Positions 1-9,184 of a DNA stretch of 64,000 bases are shown here, piece by piece. The stretch covers positions 124,001 to 188,000 of the forward strand of contig NZ_VFPT01000004.1 of NCBI RefSeq assembly GCF_006716865.1, written 5' to 3'. The notes below the pieces were generated by a model. It saw only the letters and a program-made list of their open reading frames with translations. It ran no database searches and was not told where the DNA came from. The translations under genes were made by a program, and so were the position numbers. Position 1 is the stretch's first letter. Each line of letters opens with the position of its first letter. The stretch is from Roseinatronobacter monicus (lineage in GTDB: Bacteria > Pseudomonadota > Alphaproteobacteria > Rhodobacterales > Rhodobacteraceae).

Positions 1-1
1 A

Positions 2-2128
2 TTTCCAGCGGGAGGGTCAATAAGTTATGCAATAGGGACACCAGAAACTATTTTCCACACGCATCTATCAGTTGCAGCACAAGTATTTGTTTTGAAATTG
101 AAGGCTGCGCTTGGTAACGATTCGGCAGATGATATTTTTGACAAAGCCCTTAAATCAGTCACAGAAAAACTTGTTACAAGTGATAATATTTCAAGGTTTG
201 CGACAACAGACTCTCTGGGTGACAAGCTAATGTTTGTCGCGGGCTTGATGGTTGAAGAAATGCCGAAAGCATTAAAGGATTTTGGTATTGATACTATAGT
301 CGATATGTCAGGAGCAGGTCTTCTTGAACAAATTCTTGAAAAACCAACAAAAATTTTGACTTCAACAGAGAGCGTCTTAAATGCAGCTGCAACGGGTCGG
401 AACGCTTTGCTACAGCAGTATTTTGATCCCGCGATCATAAAATATGATTTATCATATGACGCTCAAAACGAATATCTTTTCCGTGAATACAGACTGAACT
501 GGAACGGGACTAGCTTGTCAGATCGAGCGCCTCGCAGATACGACGCAGTAGCATCAGATAATGATCAAATCAAATATTTCTTTGGAATTCCATGGAATGT
601 AAAGAGCGTGTGGGAGGCTGATAGGGACAGGTGGAGCATTGACAACAATTTCTATGTCGCTGTCCCTGTAATTGACCTACCAGACTTCAACCCGCCACCG
701 CCACCGCAAATATCACGCGGCGCGATTTCAGGCGTCGCGAGCAACTTAAATTCAACGTTCACTCTCACGTCGTCAGCGAGCGGAAATCGTTCAGTCGATC
801 GAGTAAGATTATTATCTGATGATGGCAATTTCGATTTCACTGTCGCGGGTCCATTTTCAGAAATGAGTCATCTATCATATTCTGCGACGCGCGCTTTGGG
901 CCGACAAATTACTGACACTAGCACCGGCGAAGTACATACTTTCCAGCATCGCTGGTGGGTGATGGGTGATGCCACACCAAGTGATCATTTTGCAAATCGC
1001 ACTGGGTCTGCATCTTGGTCGGGTAACATATTCGGCGATTATGCAATTAGCGAGACCGGAACGGTATACCACAATGCTGTGTCAGGCGATATTAACCTCA
1101 AAGCAGATTTTTCGTCTGGGTCTGTAATTGGTGAATTTTTCCCGGTTATCCGTTATGGCCTGAATGACCGACACAGCAGAACTTTGTTTTACAATATGAC
1201 ACTTCAAGGAAATTTTCAGTCAGGGAGCCTTAACGCAGATATTCGCGACCTTTTGGGAACAGAGCCCATCGGCGAGGTGAATGTGCTCTTGTTCGGACCC
1301 ACAGCGAATGAATTTGGCGGGACGTTTTGGTTTTCAGATTTCCAGGGCGCCGCTGCTGGTATTGTGGTCGGTGAACAAGGTGAGTGGACCCCGCGGTTCA
1401 CGTTTCCTAATGATGGGGATGCTGGAGACTCGCCATCCTTCGGCGGGGGACCAGGCGTAGGCGATGGCGTCGGCGGGGGACCAGGCGTAGGCGATGCAGA
1501 CGGAGGATCGCCCTCTATAGGCGGGACCCCTGGAGAATCAGGCGTCGGCGGCGGTTTAGGCGCTCAAGCTGGCGTAGCAGCTGGGGGCCAAGGTGTTGGA
1601 ATAATTCGAAGTAGTGCTGTAAGTGATCATGATGCGTCCGCCACATTTAGCTATATGGACTGGGGGACATGGGATCGTGCGATTGACCCAGCAGCTCTTG
1701 CGGTTGATAGAAACCTGGTGGAGATGGACGAAAATTGGCTGGCCTACGAGCCAACCGCAAATCTGCCCGCCTCAGGAAGAGCATCTTATCGCGGGTCTGT
1801 CGCCGGTGCGGGTGATGGAATGGCGGATGGTCGAGTTACGGGCGATATCAATCTTAGCGCAGACTTCGGGAATGACCGTGTTACAGGTTCAATGAACCTG
1901 CGCGATGGGAACAATGCGTCATGGGCCGATGCAGCGTTTGATGCTCCGATAAACCGCAGCGGTGATAACCCAAACAGCTTCAGAAGCGGGCTCTCCGGTG
2001 CAGACGTGAGCGATGGTAATATCTTCGGTGGCTTTGCTGGACCAAATGCCGAAGAAGTCGGCGGAGGATGGCAACTGGATCATATGGATGGGTCCAGTGC
2101 CAATGGTATTTTCCGCGCTCAGCAGTAA
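2..2128 (+). CDS. Probable Slam-dependent surface or secreted cargo protein, 5' end outside window
   Basis: The frame is open from base 2 with no stop, so the gene begins upstream; the first internal start codon is a TTG at 92. The N-terminal half is unrecognised. After a proline run (near base 690) come two beta-rich modules, each with the pattern of TbpB-like C-terminal barrels: repeated SGDINLKADF / GDINLSADF strands followed by an FGG-F-GPNAEEVGG type closing motif. A glycine/proline/aspartate-rich linker (bases 1430-1600) separates them. The gene stops 9 bases before a Slam gene, the arrangement expected for a Slam substrate. Base composition is visibly more AT-rich than the rest of the window, which suggests transfer. 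No lipobox can be checked because the start is missing. The barrel assignment is by pattern; the ligand is unknown. Confidence 0.7.
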   Translation, partial: FPAGGSISYAIGTPETIFHTHLSVAAQVFVLKLKAALGNDSADDIFDKALKSVTEKLVTSDNISRFATTDSLGDKLMFVAGLMVEEMPKALKDFGIDTIVDMSGAGLLEQILEKPTKILTSTESVLNAAATGRNALLQQYFDPAIIKYDLSYDAQNEYLFREYRLNWNGTSLSDRAPRRYDAVASDNDQIKYFFGIPWNVKSVWEADRDRWSIDNNFYVAVPVIDLPDFNPPPPPQISRGAISGVASNLNSTFTLTSSASGNRSVDRVRLLSDDGNFDFTVAGPFSEMSHLSYSATRALGRQITDTSTGEVHTFQHRWWVMGDATPSDHFANRTGSASWSGNIFGDYAISETGTVYHNAVSGDINLKADFSSGSVIGEFFPVIRYGLNDRHSRTLFYNMTLQGNFQSGSLNADIRDLLGTEPIGEVNVLLFGPTANEFGGTFWFSDFQGAAAGIVVGEQGEWTPRFTFPNDGDAGDSPSFGGGPGVGDGVGGGPGVGDADGGSPSIGGTPGESGVGGGLGAQAGVAAGGQGVGIIRSSAVSDHDASATFSYMDWGTWDRAIDPAALAVDRNLVEMDENWLAYEPTANLPASGRASYRGSVAGAGDGMADGRVTGDINLSADFGNDRVTGSMNLRDGNNASWADAAFDAPINRSGDNPNSFRSGLSGADVSDGNIFGGFAGPNAEEVGGGWQLDHMDGSSANGIFRAQQ

Positions 2129-2137
2129 TGTAAGGCA

Positions 2138-3490
2138 ATGACTAAAATGGACAAAACTTTCTACGCAGCATCTGTTTGCGCAATTCTCCTTGCATGCACT
2201 GCACCCATTCCCGCCATCGCCCAGGCCCAACTTGCCAAAGCCCAACAATTGATGGCCGCCGATCAATACGAGCAGGCGCTTCATCTGCTGGAATCCGCAC
2301 ACGACCCAACTACTGCGACAACGCAGGAGTTTTTCTTGTTGGGTATGGCGGCGAAACAGGCAGGTGACCTGCCCAGAGCAGAGAAGTATTTCCGCGCTGC
2401 CTTGGAGCGTGAACCTGGGGCTGGGCGCATCAGATTGGAACTGGCCGAAGTTTTATTTCGTCAAGGTAAACTGGACGCGTCCCGTGCTGAGTTGGTGGCG
2501 GTGCAAGACAGCAACCCACCTGAGCAAGTGCGCCAGAATATCGGGATGTTCATCGCACAGGTTGACGCGGCCAAAGCGGATCCCCGTATGAGGCCGCAGG
2601 GTCCGCAGAAGAATTGGAGCGCATATATTACTGCAGGGTTCACATCCGATAGTAACGTGAATGCTGGCCCGGAAAATGACACGGTCTTTCTGTATGGTCT
2701 GCCCTTCACGCTGTCGTCCGATGCACAAAAAACGCAGGATATCGCATTCTTTCTGCGCGCTGGTGTAAGCCATCAGCACCAATTGGACAGTGGAATTACT
2801 TGGCGTACAAACCTGAATCTCAGTTACACAAAGCACTCGAAATCTAGCGCTTACGATACGACGAACCTTTCGGCGTCAACCGGCCCGAGCTTCAGAATAG
2901 GGGAGCGGGTCGGCCTGTCTGTTCCGATCACCTTTGATATTCAGCGCTTCAATGAACAAGGCGGTTGGCATACCCAGAGTGTCGGTCTTGCACCGCGTCT
3001 GCAATTCGCCGCGCATCCACAGGTGCAGGTTTTCCTCGACACTTCGGTTTTGCGAAAGCGCTATCGGGGCAACAGTGATCGCAACTTGACTGCATATACC
3101 TTCAATCCGTCGCTGAACTATCAGCCGACAGAAAACGGCAATATAGCCCTGGGTCTGCAGTATGGACGTGAAATATCAGGACTAGATATCCACACGAATA
3201 CGGTGCTCGGGGCCTATCTTGGATATCAGCATGTGTTTCGTGAGCAGGGGATACGCGCAAGCGTGACGGCGTCGTATACCGACACCAAGTTCAAAGGCAT
3301 TCAGGCGGCACAGACTGTTGCCCGGCACGACATCTCGCGGCGGATTTCTGCTAATATGTCCTATGATCTGCCTCAGGTGCAGGGCTTGTCACTGCTTGGA
3401 AGCGTGAGCTACCAGGATAACAAGAGCAACATCGACATGAACAATTACGACCGTCTGCAGCTGTCACTGAGCGTAACCAGACGGTTCTGA
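2138..3490 (+). CDS. Surface lipoprotein assembly modifier (Slam), type XI secretion outer-membrane protein
   Basis: 450 residues. A signal peptide (about 1-28, ending AIAQA) is followed by TPR-like helices (about 30-140, ADQYEQALHLLESA and AEKYFRAALEREPG repeats). From about residue 155 a long series of alternating beta strands ends in a terminal aromatic residue (SVTRRF), as in outer-membrane barrels. This TPR plus 14-strand barrel (DUF560) layout is that of Slam, which moves TbpB-like lipoproteins or hemophores across the outer membrane. The ATG at 2138 is preceded closely by TAAGG and lies 9 bases after the cargo stop, so the two are probably co-transcribed. Length is close to the family norm. 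Confidence 0.85.
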   Translation: MTKMDKTFYAASVCAILLACTAPIPAIAQAQLAKAQQLMAADQYEQALHLLESAHDPTTATTQEFFLLGMAAKQAGDLPRAEKYFRAALEREPGAGRIRLELAEVLFRQGKLDASRAELVAVQDSNPPEQVRQNIGMFIAQVDAAKADPRMRPQGPQKNWSAYITAGFTSDSNVNAGPENDTVFLYGLPFTLSSDAQKTQDIAFFLRAGVSHQHQLDSGITWRTNLNLSYTKHSKSSAYDTTNLSASTGPSFRIGERVGLSVPITFDIQRFNEQGGWHTQSVGLAPRLQFAAHPQVQVFLDTSVLRKRYRGNSDRNLTAYTFNPSLNYQPTENGNIALGLQYGREISGLDIHTNTVLGAYLGYQHVFREQGIRASVTASYTDTKFKGIQAAQTVARHDISRRISANMSYDLPQVQGLSLLGSVSYQDNKSNIDMNNYDRLQLSLSVTRRF

Positions 3491-3499
3491 AGGGTAAAG

Positions 3500-3526
3500 C
3501 ACGTGGCGCCTGACTTGCGCCGCGTG
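3500..3526 (+). terminator. Possible terminator of the cargo-Slam operon
   Basis: Ten-base arms CACGTGGCGC and GCGCCGCGTG pair with one T-G wobble around a 7-base loop, starting 10 bases after the Slam stop. No T-tract follows, so rho-independent action is uncertain. Confidence 0.4.
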
Positions 3527-3661
3527 TGTCGCCTAGGCAAATGTTTCGAATTTTCCGAGCGGCTGCTTCGGTGAACACCTCGCTTCATCCCGACCGGCAG
3601 CTTTGGGCCGGGAACGCCGATGCCGCCGTTGCGTTTTCAAGCTGAACTAGCAGCCTGACGG

Positions 3662-3865
3662 CTGCGCAGGACTAGGCGCGCGCCCGATCAGGTTGTGAAA
3701 CTGACGGCCTATGTGGTCGATTATGACATGGCGAAACTGGGTGTCCCGATCCAAGCCGTCATACGTATGTTCGGCGAAACGCTGCCCGTGGAAACGCTGG
3801 TGCTGTCGAAACTTGCCAGTGATGCCATGTTATTCGAGGTCGAGGCCTTGCACGCAATTGGGTAA
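3662..3865 (+). pseudogene. RidA (YjgF/UK114) family C-terminal remnant
   Basis: An open frame runs from just after a TGA at 3656 to the stop at 3863 and encodes a stretch resembling the C-terminal half of RidA proteins: DQVVKLTAYVVDYD, then a FGETLPVETLVLSKLAS segment, then EVEALHAIG. The N-terminal half, including the start, is absent. Intact RidA proteins deaminate reactive enamine/imine intermediates; this fragment is too short for the trimeric fold. It lies tail to tail with the transporter gene at 3888. Recognition rests on about 60 residues. Confidence 0.55.
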
Positions 3866-3887
3866 GGGCGCGAGGCGAATGCTGCCC

Positions 3888-4790
3888 CTATCGGAAAGCC
3901 ACGACCGCGATCACTGAAAGGGAAATCAGAGCGATGCCTATGCTCTCGCGCCAAGTGATGCGCTCGCCGAAAAACAGCACGGCGGCGAAAAGCGAGAAAA
4001 TCACTTCCACCTGCCCGACCGCAAAGACCAAGGCCGCGTTTTCAAGCGTGAATGCCGTGAACCAGCACAGGCTGCCCGCCATCCCCGTCACGCCCATCCA
4101 GACCGCTGTGCGCCGTGCTGCGATCACCTGACCAAGCTGCCCGGGTTCGCGCCACATCAGCCATAGCGACAGGCCAACCGCTTGCAGCAGCGTCACCACG
4201 CACAGTGCAAGTACCGCGCGCATCAGTGGATCGTCGCTGGCGATTTCCAGCGTGGCCCCGCGATAACCGACGGCCGAGATGGCAAAAAACGCGCCCGATG
4301 CCAGCCCCAGCACGGTCGCGCGACTACTCAGTCGCCGCCACCAGCTCCCTTGCAGGCCGGGTGTGTCGGACAGCAACAGGACCCCGACCAGCCCCAGAAC
4401 GATGGCCCCGAGTGCAGGCAGGGATATCCGGTCACCCAGAATGACCAACCCCATGAGCGCGGTCTGGATGACCTCGGTTTTCTTGAAGGTTATGCCAACT
4501 GCGAAGTTGCGCTCGGCAAACAGCGCCACCACACACCATGTCGCCAGAATCTGGGCAAGCCCGCCTATACTGGCATAGACCCAGAAGATCGGCATATGGT
4601 CGGGCAGTCCCAAGCCTCCGATTGCCAGATAACCAAGCGCAAGCGCCACGATAAATGGTGAAGAATAGAAAAACCGCGCCAGCGTTGCGCCGCCTGCGCT
4701 GAGTGGACCCATGCTCAGATGCTTTTGCAGCATGAAGCGCAGCGTCTGAAACGCAGCCGCCGCGACAGAAAGGGTGATCCACACCTCCAT
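3888..4790 (-). CDS. DMT-superfamily (EamA-type) inner-membrane transporter
   Basis: 300 residues with about ten hydrophobic helices in two repeats, the usual EamA layout. A typical segment near the middle is KKTEVIQTALMGLVILGD, the conserved region at the end of the first repeat. Substrate is not predictable. It follows the cytochrome c gene on the same strand by 25 bases, so the two may share a transcript although their roles look unrelated. Confidence 0.8.
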   Translation of the reverse strand: MEVWITLSVAAAAFQTLRFMLQKHLSMGPLSAGGATLARFFYSSPFIVALALGYLAIGGLGLPDHMPIFWVYASIGGLAQILATWCVVALFAERNFAVGITFKKTEVIQTALMGLVILGDRISLPALGAIVLGLVGVLLLSDTPGLQGSWWRRLSSRATVLGLASGAFFAISAVGYRGATLEIASDDPLMRAVLALCVVTLLQAVGLSLWLMWREPGQLGQVIAARRTAVWMGVTGMAGSLCWFTAFTLENAALVFAVGQVEVIFSLFAAVLFFGERITWRESIGIALISLSVIAVVAFR

Positions 4791-4815
4791 TCAAGGCTGT
4801 CCCGAGTTATCTGCG

Positions 4816-5226
4816 CTACCCGCCACCTGCGCGCCCGCCTCGCCAGCCACCGCCTGGTTGTTGAAGCGTCTGGACATAGGTGACCAATTGCCAGATTTCA
4901 TGCGCGCTCAGAACCCCGTCCCATGCGGGCATACCGTCGCCCACGCCATAGGTAATCCGCATCGCCAGTACGGAGGCAGGGCGGTTCAGTTGCGTTAAAT
5001 CCGGCACATCTGGCGCGCGGGTGTGCGGATCGTCCCCGTGACAAGCAGTGCAATGTTGCGTGAACAAAGCTGCGCCGCGGGCAATCTCGGTTGGGGTTGA
5101 TGCGATAGGGTTGGCTGTCATCAGCAAGCTCGCGCGTTTCAGTGTTGCGTCACCGAACAGCACGGCGCCCGCCACCCCTGCAATCAGCACGGCCAATAAA
5201 GCAAAGCGTTTTTTGTTTGTCATCAT
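4816..5226 (-). CDS. Class I cytochrome c, membrane-anchored or periplasmic
   Basis: 136 residues from the ATG at 5226 (MMTNKKRF), which follows an AAGAAG element; an upstream ATG at 5262 would add 12 residues with no ribosome site. An N-terminal hydrophobic helix (about 8-25) is followed by the single haem motif CTACH and a later GMPAWDGV segment that supplies the axial Met. The C-terminal LVTYVQTL helix is typical of mono-haem cytochromes. It probably carries electrons in the periplasm; partner unknown. It ends with a glycine/arginine-rich tail. Confidence 0.85.
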   Translation of the reverse strand: MMTNKKRFALLAVLIAGVAGAVLFGDATLKRASLLMTANPIASTPTEIARGAALFTQHCTACHGDDPHTRAPDVPDLTQLNRPASVLAMRITYGVGDGMPAWDGVLSAHEIWQLVTYVQTLQQPGGGWRGGRAGGG

Positions 5227-5318
5227 CTTCTTGGGGTTTTGAATGTCGGGATATATAATCACTGACCTGTAGCGCGGTACCGCCTTGGGCGAAAGCGGGT
5301 ATCACCCAAGGCCATTGC

Positions 5319-6335
5319 TTATTCCAGCCAGAGATGCGCGCGCGTCGCGGCAAGCACCTGCGCATGGATCGTGGCGCGATCCGCGCCTTCGGGGTCGGTG
5401 CATACCGGATCGTCGTTTTCTTCTTCCAGGATTTCAGCCCCCTGCGCAGTGCAGAGCGGCAAGACCGAGAAATGCGCGGCAGGCGCGATTTCCAGCAGAT
5501 CGGCTTGCGGCAAAAGCCCTGACAGATTGCTGCCATCAGCCGAGACATCAGTTGCATCCAGCCTGTCCGCACCCGCGCCCAGTTGGATCAGAAGCGTGGA
5601 AGCGTCCAGTCCTGCCACGTCCCTGGCGTTCAGGCCAAAGCTCAGGCCGGGATCAATCGCCACCACGCGGGTAATGCGCGGGTCGGCATGATCCCCATCC
5701 CAGAGGGCCGCGTCCAGCATGCGCAAATCACTGCCCGCGCGGGTGATATCTGCGCAATGGCGCGACGGGGTGGTGTCGCAATGGGAAATATAGCCTGCCA
5801 GATTGCCACGTACACCGCCCAGGCTGAGTGCTGTCCAGCCGCCATAGGAAAACCCGAGGGCAGAAATCCGGCCCGGGTCGATCATCCCGCCAAGCACGGG
5901 ATCGGCAAGCAGATCATCCAGCGCGCGCGACAGGTCTTGCGCGCGCGTCCAGTGTTCCAGCCCCGTTTGCATGTCAAAGTCGAACACAGTGCTATTGGGG
6001 TGGTTCACGCCCACCACCACCGCTCCCGATTGCGCCAGCCCTGCGGCCAGCCAGCCAAGCGAGCGGTAATGCCCACCCAACCCATGCGATAACACGACCA
6101 AAGGATAACGGCCATCAGCGGGAGCAGCATTCAGCGCGACCATATTGGGCTCAAAAATGGGATTGCCACCAAAGGGTGCAGAGGCGCTGCCCTGAATGGC
6201 AGGATACCACACCGCATAGCCCATATCGCGGTCGTGATGGGGCGCGGGCATTGTGCTTTCGCGCAGACCAACGGTCTGGGCTGAAAGGACTGCTGGCAGG
6301 ATGGCAAATGTGGTGATCAAGGCGGCGAGTCTCAT
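5319..6335 (-). CDS. Secreted alpha/beta hydrolase (PAF-acetylhydrolase / dienelactone hydrolase-like)
   Basis: 338 residues. Signal peptide about 1-19 (LAALITTFAILPAVLSAQ). The oxyanion region VVLSHGLGG, nucleophile elbow GFSYGG (Ser), an IDPGLSFG segment likely to hold the acid, and a late AAHFSVL that supplies the His form an alpha/beta-hydrolase triad. Several Cys residues suggest periplasmic disulphides. It is divergent from the AraC-type regulator at 6448, which probably controls it. The true substrate is unknown. Confidence 0.75.
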   Translation of the reverse strand: MRLAALITTFAILPAVLSAQTVGLRESTMPAPHHDRDMGYAVWYPAIQGSASAPFGGNPIFEPNMVALNAAPADGRYPLVVLSHGLGGHYRSLGWLAAGLAQSGAVVVGVNHPNSTVFDFDMQTGLEHWTRAQDLSRALDDLLADPVLGGMIDPGRISALGFSYGGWTALSLGGVRGNLAGYISHCDTTPSRHCADITRAGSDLRMLDAALWDGDHADPRITRVVAIDPGLSFGLNARDVAGLDASTLLIQLGAGADRLDATDVSADGSNLSGLLPQADLLEIAPAAHFSVLPLCTAQGAEILEEENDDPVCTDPEGADRATIHAQVLAATRAHLWLE

Positions 6336-6447
6336 GGCATTCTCCTGTGTGTTTGTTGTGCCCCGACCATGGCGCAGCCCCAGCAGATGCGCGTCCTCGA
6401 TCCGGTTCCAGCTTGTGCAAAACCGGTTTCAGGACTACCCAACCCGC
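6336..6447. promoter_or_regulatory. Divergent promoter region, hydrolase / AraC-type regulator
   Basis: 112 bases between two divergent starts. It contains an imperfect inverted repeat built on CCGGTT...AACCGG near 6411-6429 that could be a regulator site. No confident -10/-35 boxes. Confidence 0.4.
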
Positions 6448-7440
6448 ATGATCACGCTTCCTTTGCCGCTGGTATCCAGCCTGATTCTTGGATTTCTATT
6501 CCTGCGCCTGTTGGTGCAGGGTGCGCGCGTGCCTTGGGTGGCGGCGCTCTTGGGCGGCTTGGCACTGCAAGGTGTGGTGATCACACTCGCGCAGCATTAT
6601 GGCATGAGTAGCGCGCGTCTGATCCAGCCGGTAACGGCCATGGTCTTGCCCGCACTGGCATGGCTGGCCTGGAAAGTGGATGGGCTGGGGCAACAACCGC
6701 AATGGCGTGATGCGATCCACCTGCTTGGCCCTGCACTGGCACTGATGCTGCGATGGGCAGACTCGTTGATGCTCGAGGCGCTGGTTCCGCTGTCCTATGC
6801 TGGCTACGCAGTCGCGCTGGCAGTGTCGGTGATGCGCATCGGCCCCGACCTGCCGCGTGGGCAGTTGGGGCAAGGGGGCATGCCACGTCTGGTCTGGGCA
6901 GGGGTGGCCATGGCGTTGGCATTGTCGGCGCTCAGTGATCTGGGCATCGCAACCGTGATTGCCCTCGGCCATGCGGCCCATGTGCCGCTGATCTTGGATA
7001 TAGCGACCTCGGCTTTGCTGTTTGGCACCGGGCTTCTGGTGCTTGGGGTCGAGCATGTGACCGGACGCAGCGAAGATGCCGGGCCTGCCGCGCCCGCCCC
7101 CTCCGAAGACGACCATGTGCTGTTTGCCCGCCTGCAAGAGTTGATGCAAACACGCCGGCCATGGCGCGACCCGGACCTGACGCTGGCGCAACTGGCCCGC
7201 CGCCTTTCTGTGCCCGCCAAGCGATTGTCCGTGGCGGTCAACTTGGTCACTGGCGAAAATATCTCGCGCTATGTCAACGCGCACCGCATCAAGGCGGCCT
7301 GCGATGCCTTGAGTACAGGCGCGAATGCGACCGAGGCGATGCTGGATGCGGGCTTCATAACCAAATCCAACTTCAACCGTGAGTTTCGTCGCGTGACTGG
7401 TGAGGCACCTACCGACTGGAAAGCTGCGCGCAGGCATTAA
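6448..7440 (+). CDS. AraC-family transcriptional regulator with N-terminal membrane domain
   Basis: 330 residues from the ATG at 6448 (MITLPLPLVSS); the frame is open further upstream but that part overlaps the divergent promoter. Residues about 1-210 form six or seven hydrophobic helices. Residues about 235-330 are a double helix-turn-helix AraC domain (LTLAQLARRLSV, then the hallmark AGFITKSNFNREFRRVTG and APTDW). This architecture senses a signal at the membrane and activates nearby genes; the divergent hydrolase is the obvious target. Confidence 0.85.
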   Translation: MITLPLPLVSSLILGFLFLRLLVQGARVPWVAALLGGLALQGVVITLAQHYGMSSARLIQPVTAMVLPALAWLAWKVDGLGQQPQWRDAIHLLGPALALMLRWADSLMLEALVPLSYAGYAVALAVSVMRIGPDLPRGQLGQGGMPRLVWAGVAMALALSALSDLGIATVIALGHAAHVPLILDIATSALLFGTGLLVLGVEHVTGRSEDAGPAAPAPSEDDHVLFARLQELMQTRRPWRDPDLTLAQLARRLSVPAKRLSVAVNLVTGENISRYVNAHRIKAACDALSTGANATEAMLDAGFITKSNFNREFRRVTGEAPTDWKAARRH

Positions 7441-7723
7441 AGCAACGCTATCATCGGTCGGAATGAAAAAAATCCTCTACTGGTGACACATAGGTGTCCG
7501 ACGTGCCTCAAGCAAAGATAGTATAAGCAGCGCGCTAATTGGAAGTAGCGGATAAGGCACTCCTTCAGTCCCGAATTTGCGCAACGAAATATGACATGGG
7601 GATGTCCGGTTTGGTGAAGCTGTGATGCAGCATGTGCGAAAGGGCCTCCCATGCTGCGGCCTTCCCGAATGTCGCTGATGGGCTCGACTCTGTCGTTGGG
7701 CCTCTTGTGTCAGGTGCAGAACA

Positions 7724-8263
7724 TTAAAGCCCGCGCAGCAAAAGGCGCATGGCCTCGGTGCCCGCGTCATCGGCCAGGGCCTCGATCCCCACCGCCAAGG
7801 CATAAAGGGCGCGGGGGGCGGCGGGGTCGGTGATGCCAGACCCTGCGCAAAGATCGGTCAGCGCCTCTATCCGGCGGGCATCCATCCGTTTCAGGGCCTC
7901 GGCCACATCGGGGGCCGACAGCGCCCAGGCCCGCAGCGCAGGTTCCAGCGCGATACCACCATACGACGGGTCGCGGCAACCGGCCGCCAGAAAGCACAAT
8001 TGTTCCAACCGTCCACGCGGCGGCAGGTCAGGGTCAAGCGAGGCCAGAATATCGCCAAAGGCGCGGGTTTCCCAAAGGGCGATCAGCTTGGCCAGATAGT
8101 CCGGCAAATCTTTGAAATGCCAATAGAAAGACCCTTTTGTCGTGCCAAGGTCGCGTGCCAGAGCCTCGGCGCGCAGGGCGCTTGGGCCACGATCGGCCAA
8201 GGCGCGAAACCCGGCCATCAGCCAGTCTTCGGCGCTCAGACGGGGGCGGGGATGCGGTGTCAT
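7724..8263 (-). CDS. TetR-family repressor
   Basis: 179 residues from the ATG at 8263 (MTPHPRPRLS); a longer frame reaches 8464 but would run through the operators. Residues about 10-55 are the TetR helix-turn-helix (ALRAEALARDLGTTKGSFYWHF). The C-terminal half is the variable ligand domain. It is divergent from a two-gene operon at 8340 and two palindromic operators lie between them, so it almost certainly represses both itself and that operon. Ligand unknown. Confidence 0.9.
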   Translation of the reverse strand: MTPHPRPRLSAEDWLMAGFRALADRGPSALRAEALARDLGTTKGSFYWHFKDLPDYLAKLIALWETRAFGDILASLDPDLPPRGRLEQLCFLAAGCRDPSYGGIALEPALRAWALSAPDVAEALKRMDARRIEALTDLCAGSGITDPAAPRALYALAVGIEALADDAGTEAMRLLLRGL

Positions 8264-8270
8264 AGGAAAA

Positions 8271-8330
8271 CCATACGCTTCCGTATTGACAAGGTCAACG
8301 GCGGCGACTAATCCATACGCAACCGTATGG
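8271..8330. promoter_or_regulatory. Two TetR-type operator palindromes
   Basis: Two copies of a 7-4-7 palindrome: CCATACG-cttc-CGTATTG at 8271-8288 and CCATACG-caac-CGTATGG at 8313-8330 (perfect). Centres are 42 bp apart, four helical turns, so two dimers would sit on the same face. The first touches the TetR start region; the second ends 9 bases before the divergent start. Confidence 0.85.
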
Positions 8331-8339
8331 AGGCCCCCG

Positions 8340-8714
8340 ATGCTCTGGACCCGCCTTGCCGCCGCCCTGATGGGGGCCACCGTTTTGATCCATGTTTTTG
8401 CCGGGGGGGCAGATGTCCACCTTCCTTTGCAAGCAACCTTGGCCGATAGCGGGCTTGCCGCCATTGCCGCCGTGCTGTGGCATGCGGTGACGGTGGTTCT
8501 GATCGTGCTGGCCTATGGGCTGTGGGTGCTGGCGAGGCGGCATGACCCGGTGCTGGAAACCGTTTTGTCGGGCATACAGATCGGCTTTGCCGCGCTGTTT
8601 TTGGTTTACGGCCTTACACGCCTCGGCACGGTCTTGGACATGCCGCAATGGGTGATCTTTCTGTCCATCCCGGCGCTGACGCGCTTTGGCCAAAGCCGCG
8701 AAAGGGCAAACTGA
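8340..8714 (+). CDS. Small four-helix membrane protein, TetR-controlled
   Basis: 124 residues from ATG 8340, directly after the second operator. Four hydrophobic helices (about 5-22, 38-60, 75-95, 98-115). No family recognised with confidence. Its stop overlaps the start of the DUF2867 gene (TGATG), so the two are translationally coupled and probably act together. Confidence 0.75.
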   Translation: MLWTRLAAALMGATVLIHVFAGGADVHLPLQATLADSGLAAIAAVLWHAVTVVLIVLAYGLWVLARRHDPVLETVLSGIQIGFAALFLVYGLTRLGTVLDMPQWVIFLSIPALTRFGQSRERAN

Positions 8715-9184
8715 TGCAGGCCGATCTGGTCGCCCCGCGCGAAATGCTCGATTTCCACGATGCCCGCGGCATTGACCTGCCGCATCCCATGACCGCGCTG
8801 GAGGGCTGGACCCTGGCCATGCGCCAGCCTTTGCCCGGCGTCGCGCTGGCCTTTCGCATCCGCGATGCGATTTCCGCGCGCTTCGGTGTCAAGCGGATCG
8901 GCGGGTTTTCCGGGCGGATGGATCAGGCCCCAAAGGTCGGCGACAAGCTGGATTTCTTTGAGGTGGAAAGGATCGAACCCGAAATCCTGACGCTCAGCGA
9001 ACGTGACCGGCATCTCGATGTCGTGACCTGCATCACCACCCATGGCCAGCGCCTGACGATCACCTCTTCGGTCAAGGTGCATAATCTGTTCGGGCGGCTT
9101 TACATGATCCCGGTCGCCCCGGCACATCGGCTGATTGTTTCGGCGCTGCTGCGGCGGATGCGGCGGGATATTCGAGGCGTTTAA
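8714..9184 (+). CDS. DUF2867 family protein
   Basis: 156 residues from ATG 8714, overlapping the preceding stop by one base. The sequence resembles DUF2867 proteins (RIGGFSGRMDQAPKVGDKLD, then VVTCITTHGQRLTITSSV and LFGRLYMIPVAPAHRLIV). These often stand beside oxidoreductases or small membrane proteins; no reaction is established. It is cytoplasmic by appearance. Control by the adjacent TetR protein is inferred from the operators. Confidence 0.75.
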   Translation: MQADLVAPREMLDFHDARGIDLPHPMTALEGWTLAMRQPLPGVALAFRIRDAISARFGVKRIGGFSGRMDQAPKVGDKLDFFEVERIEPEILTLSERDRHLDVVTCITTHGQRLTITSSVKVHNLFGRLYMIPVAPAHRLIVSALLRRMRRDIRGV

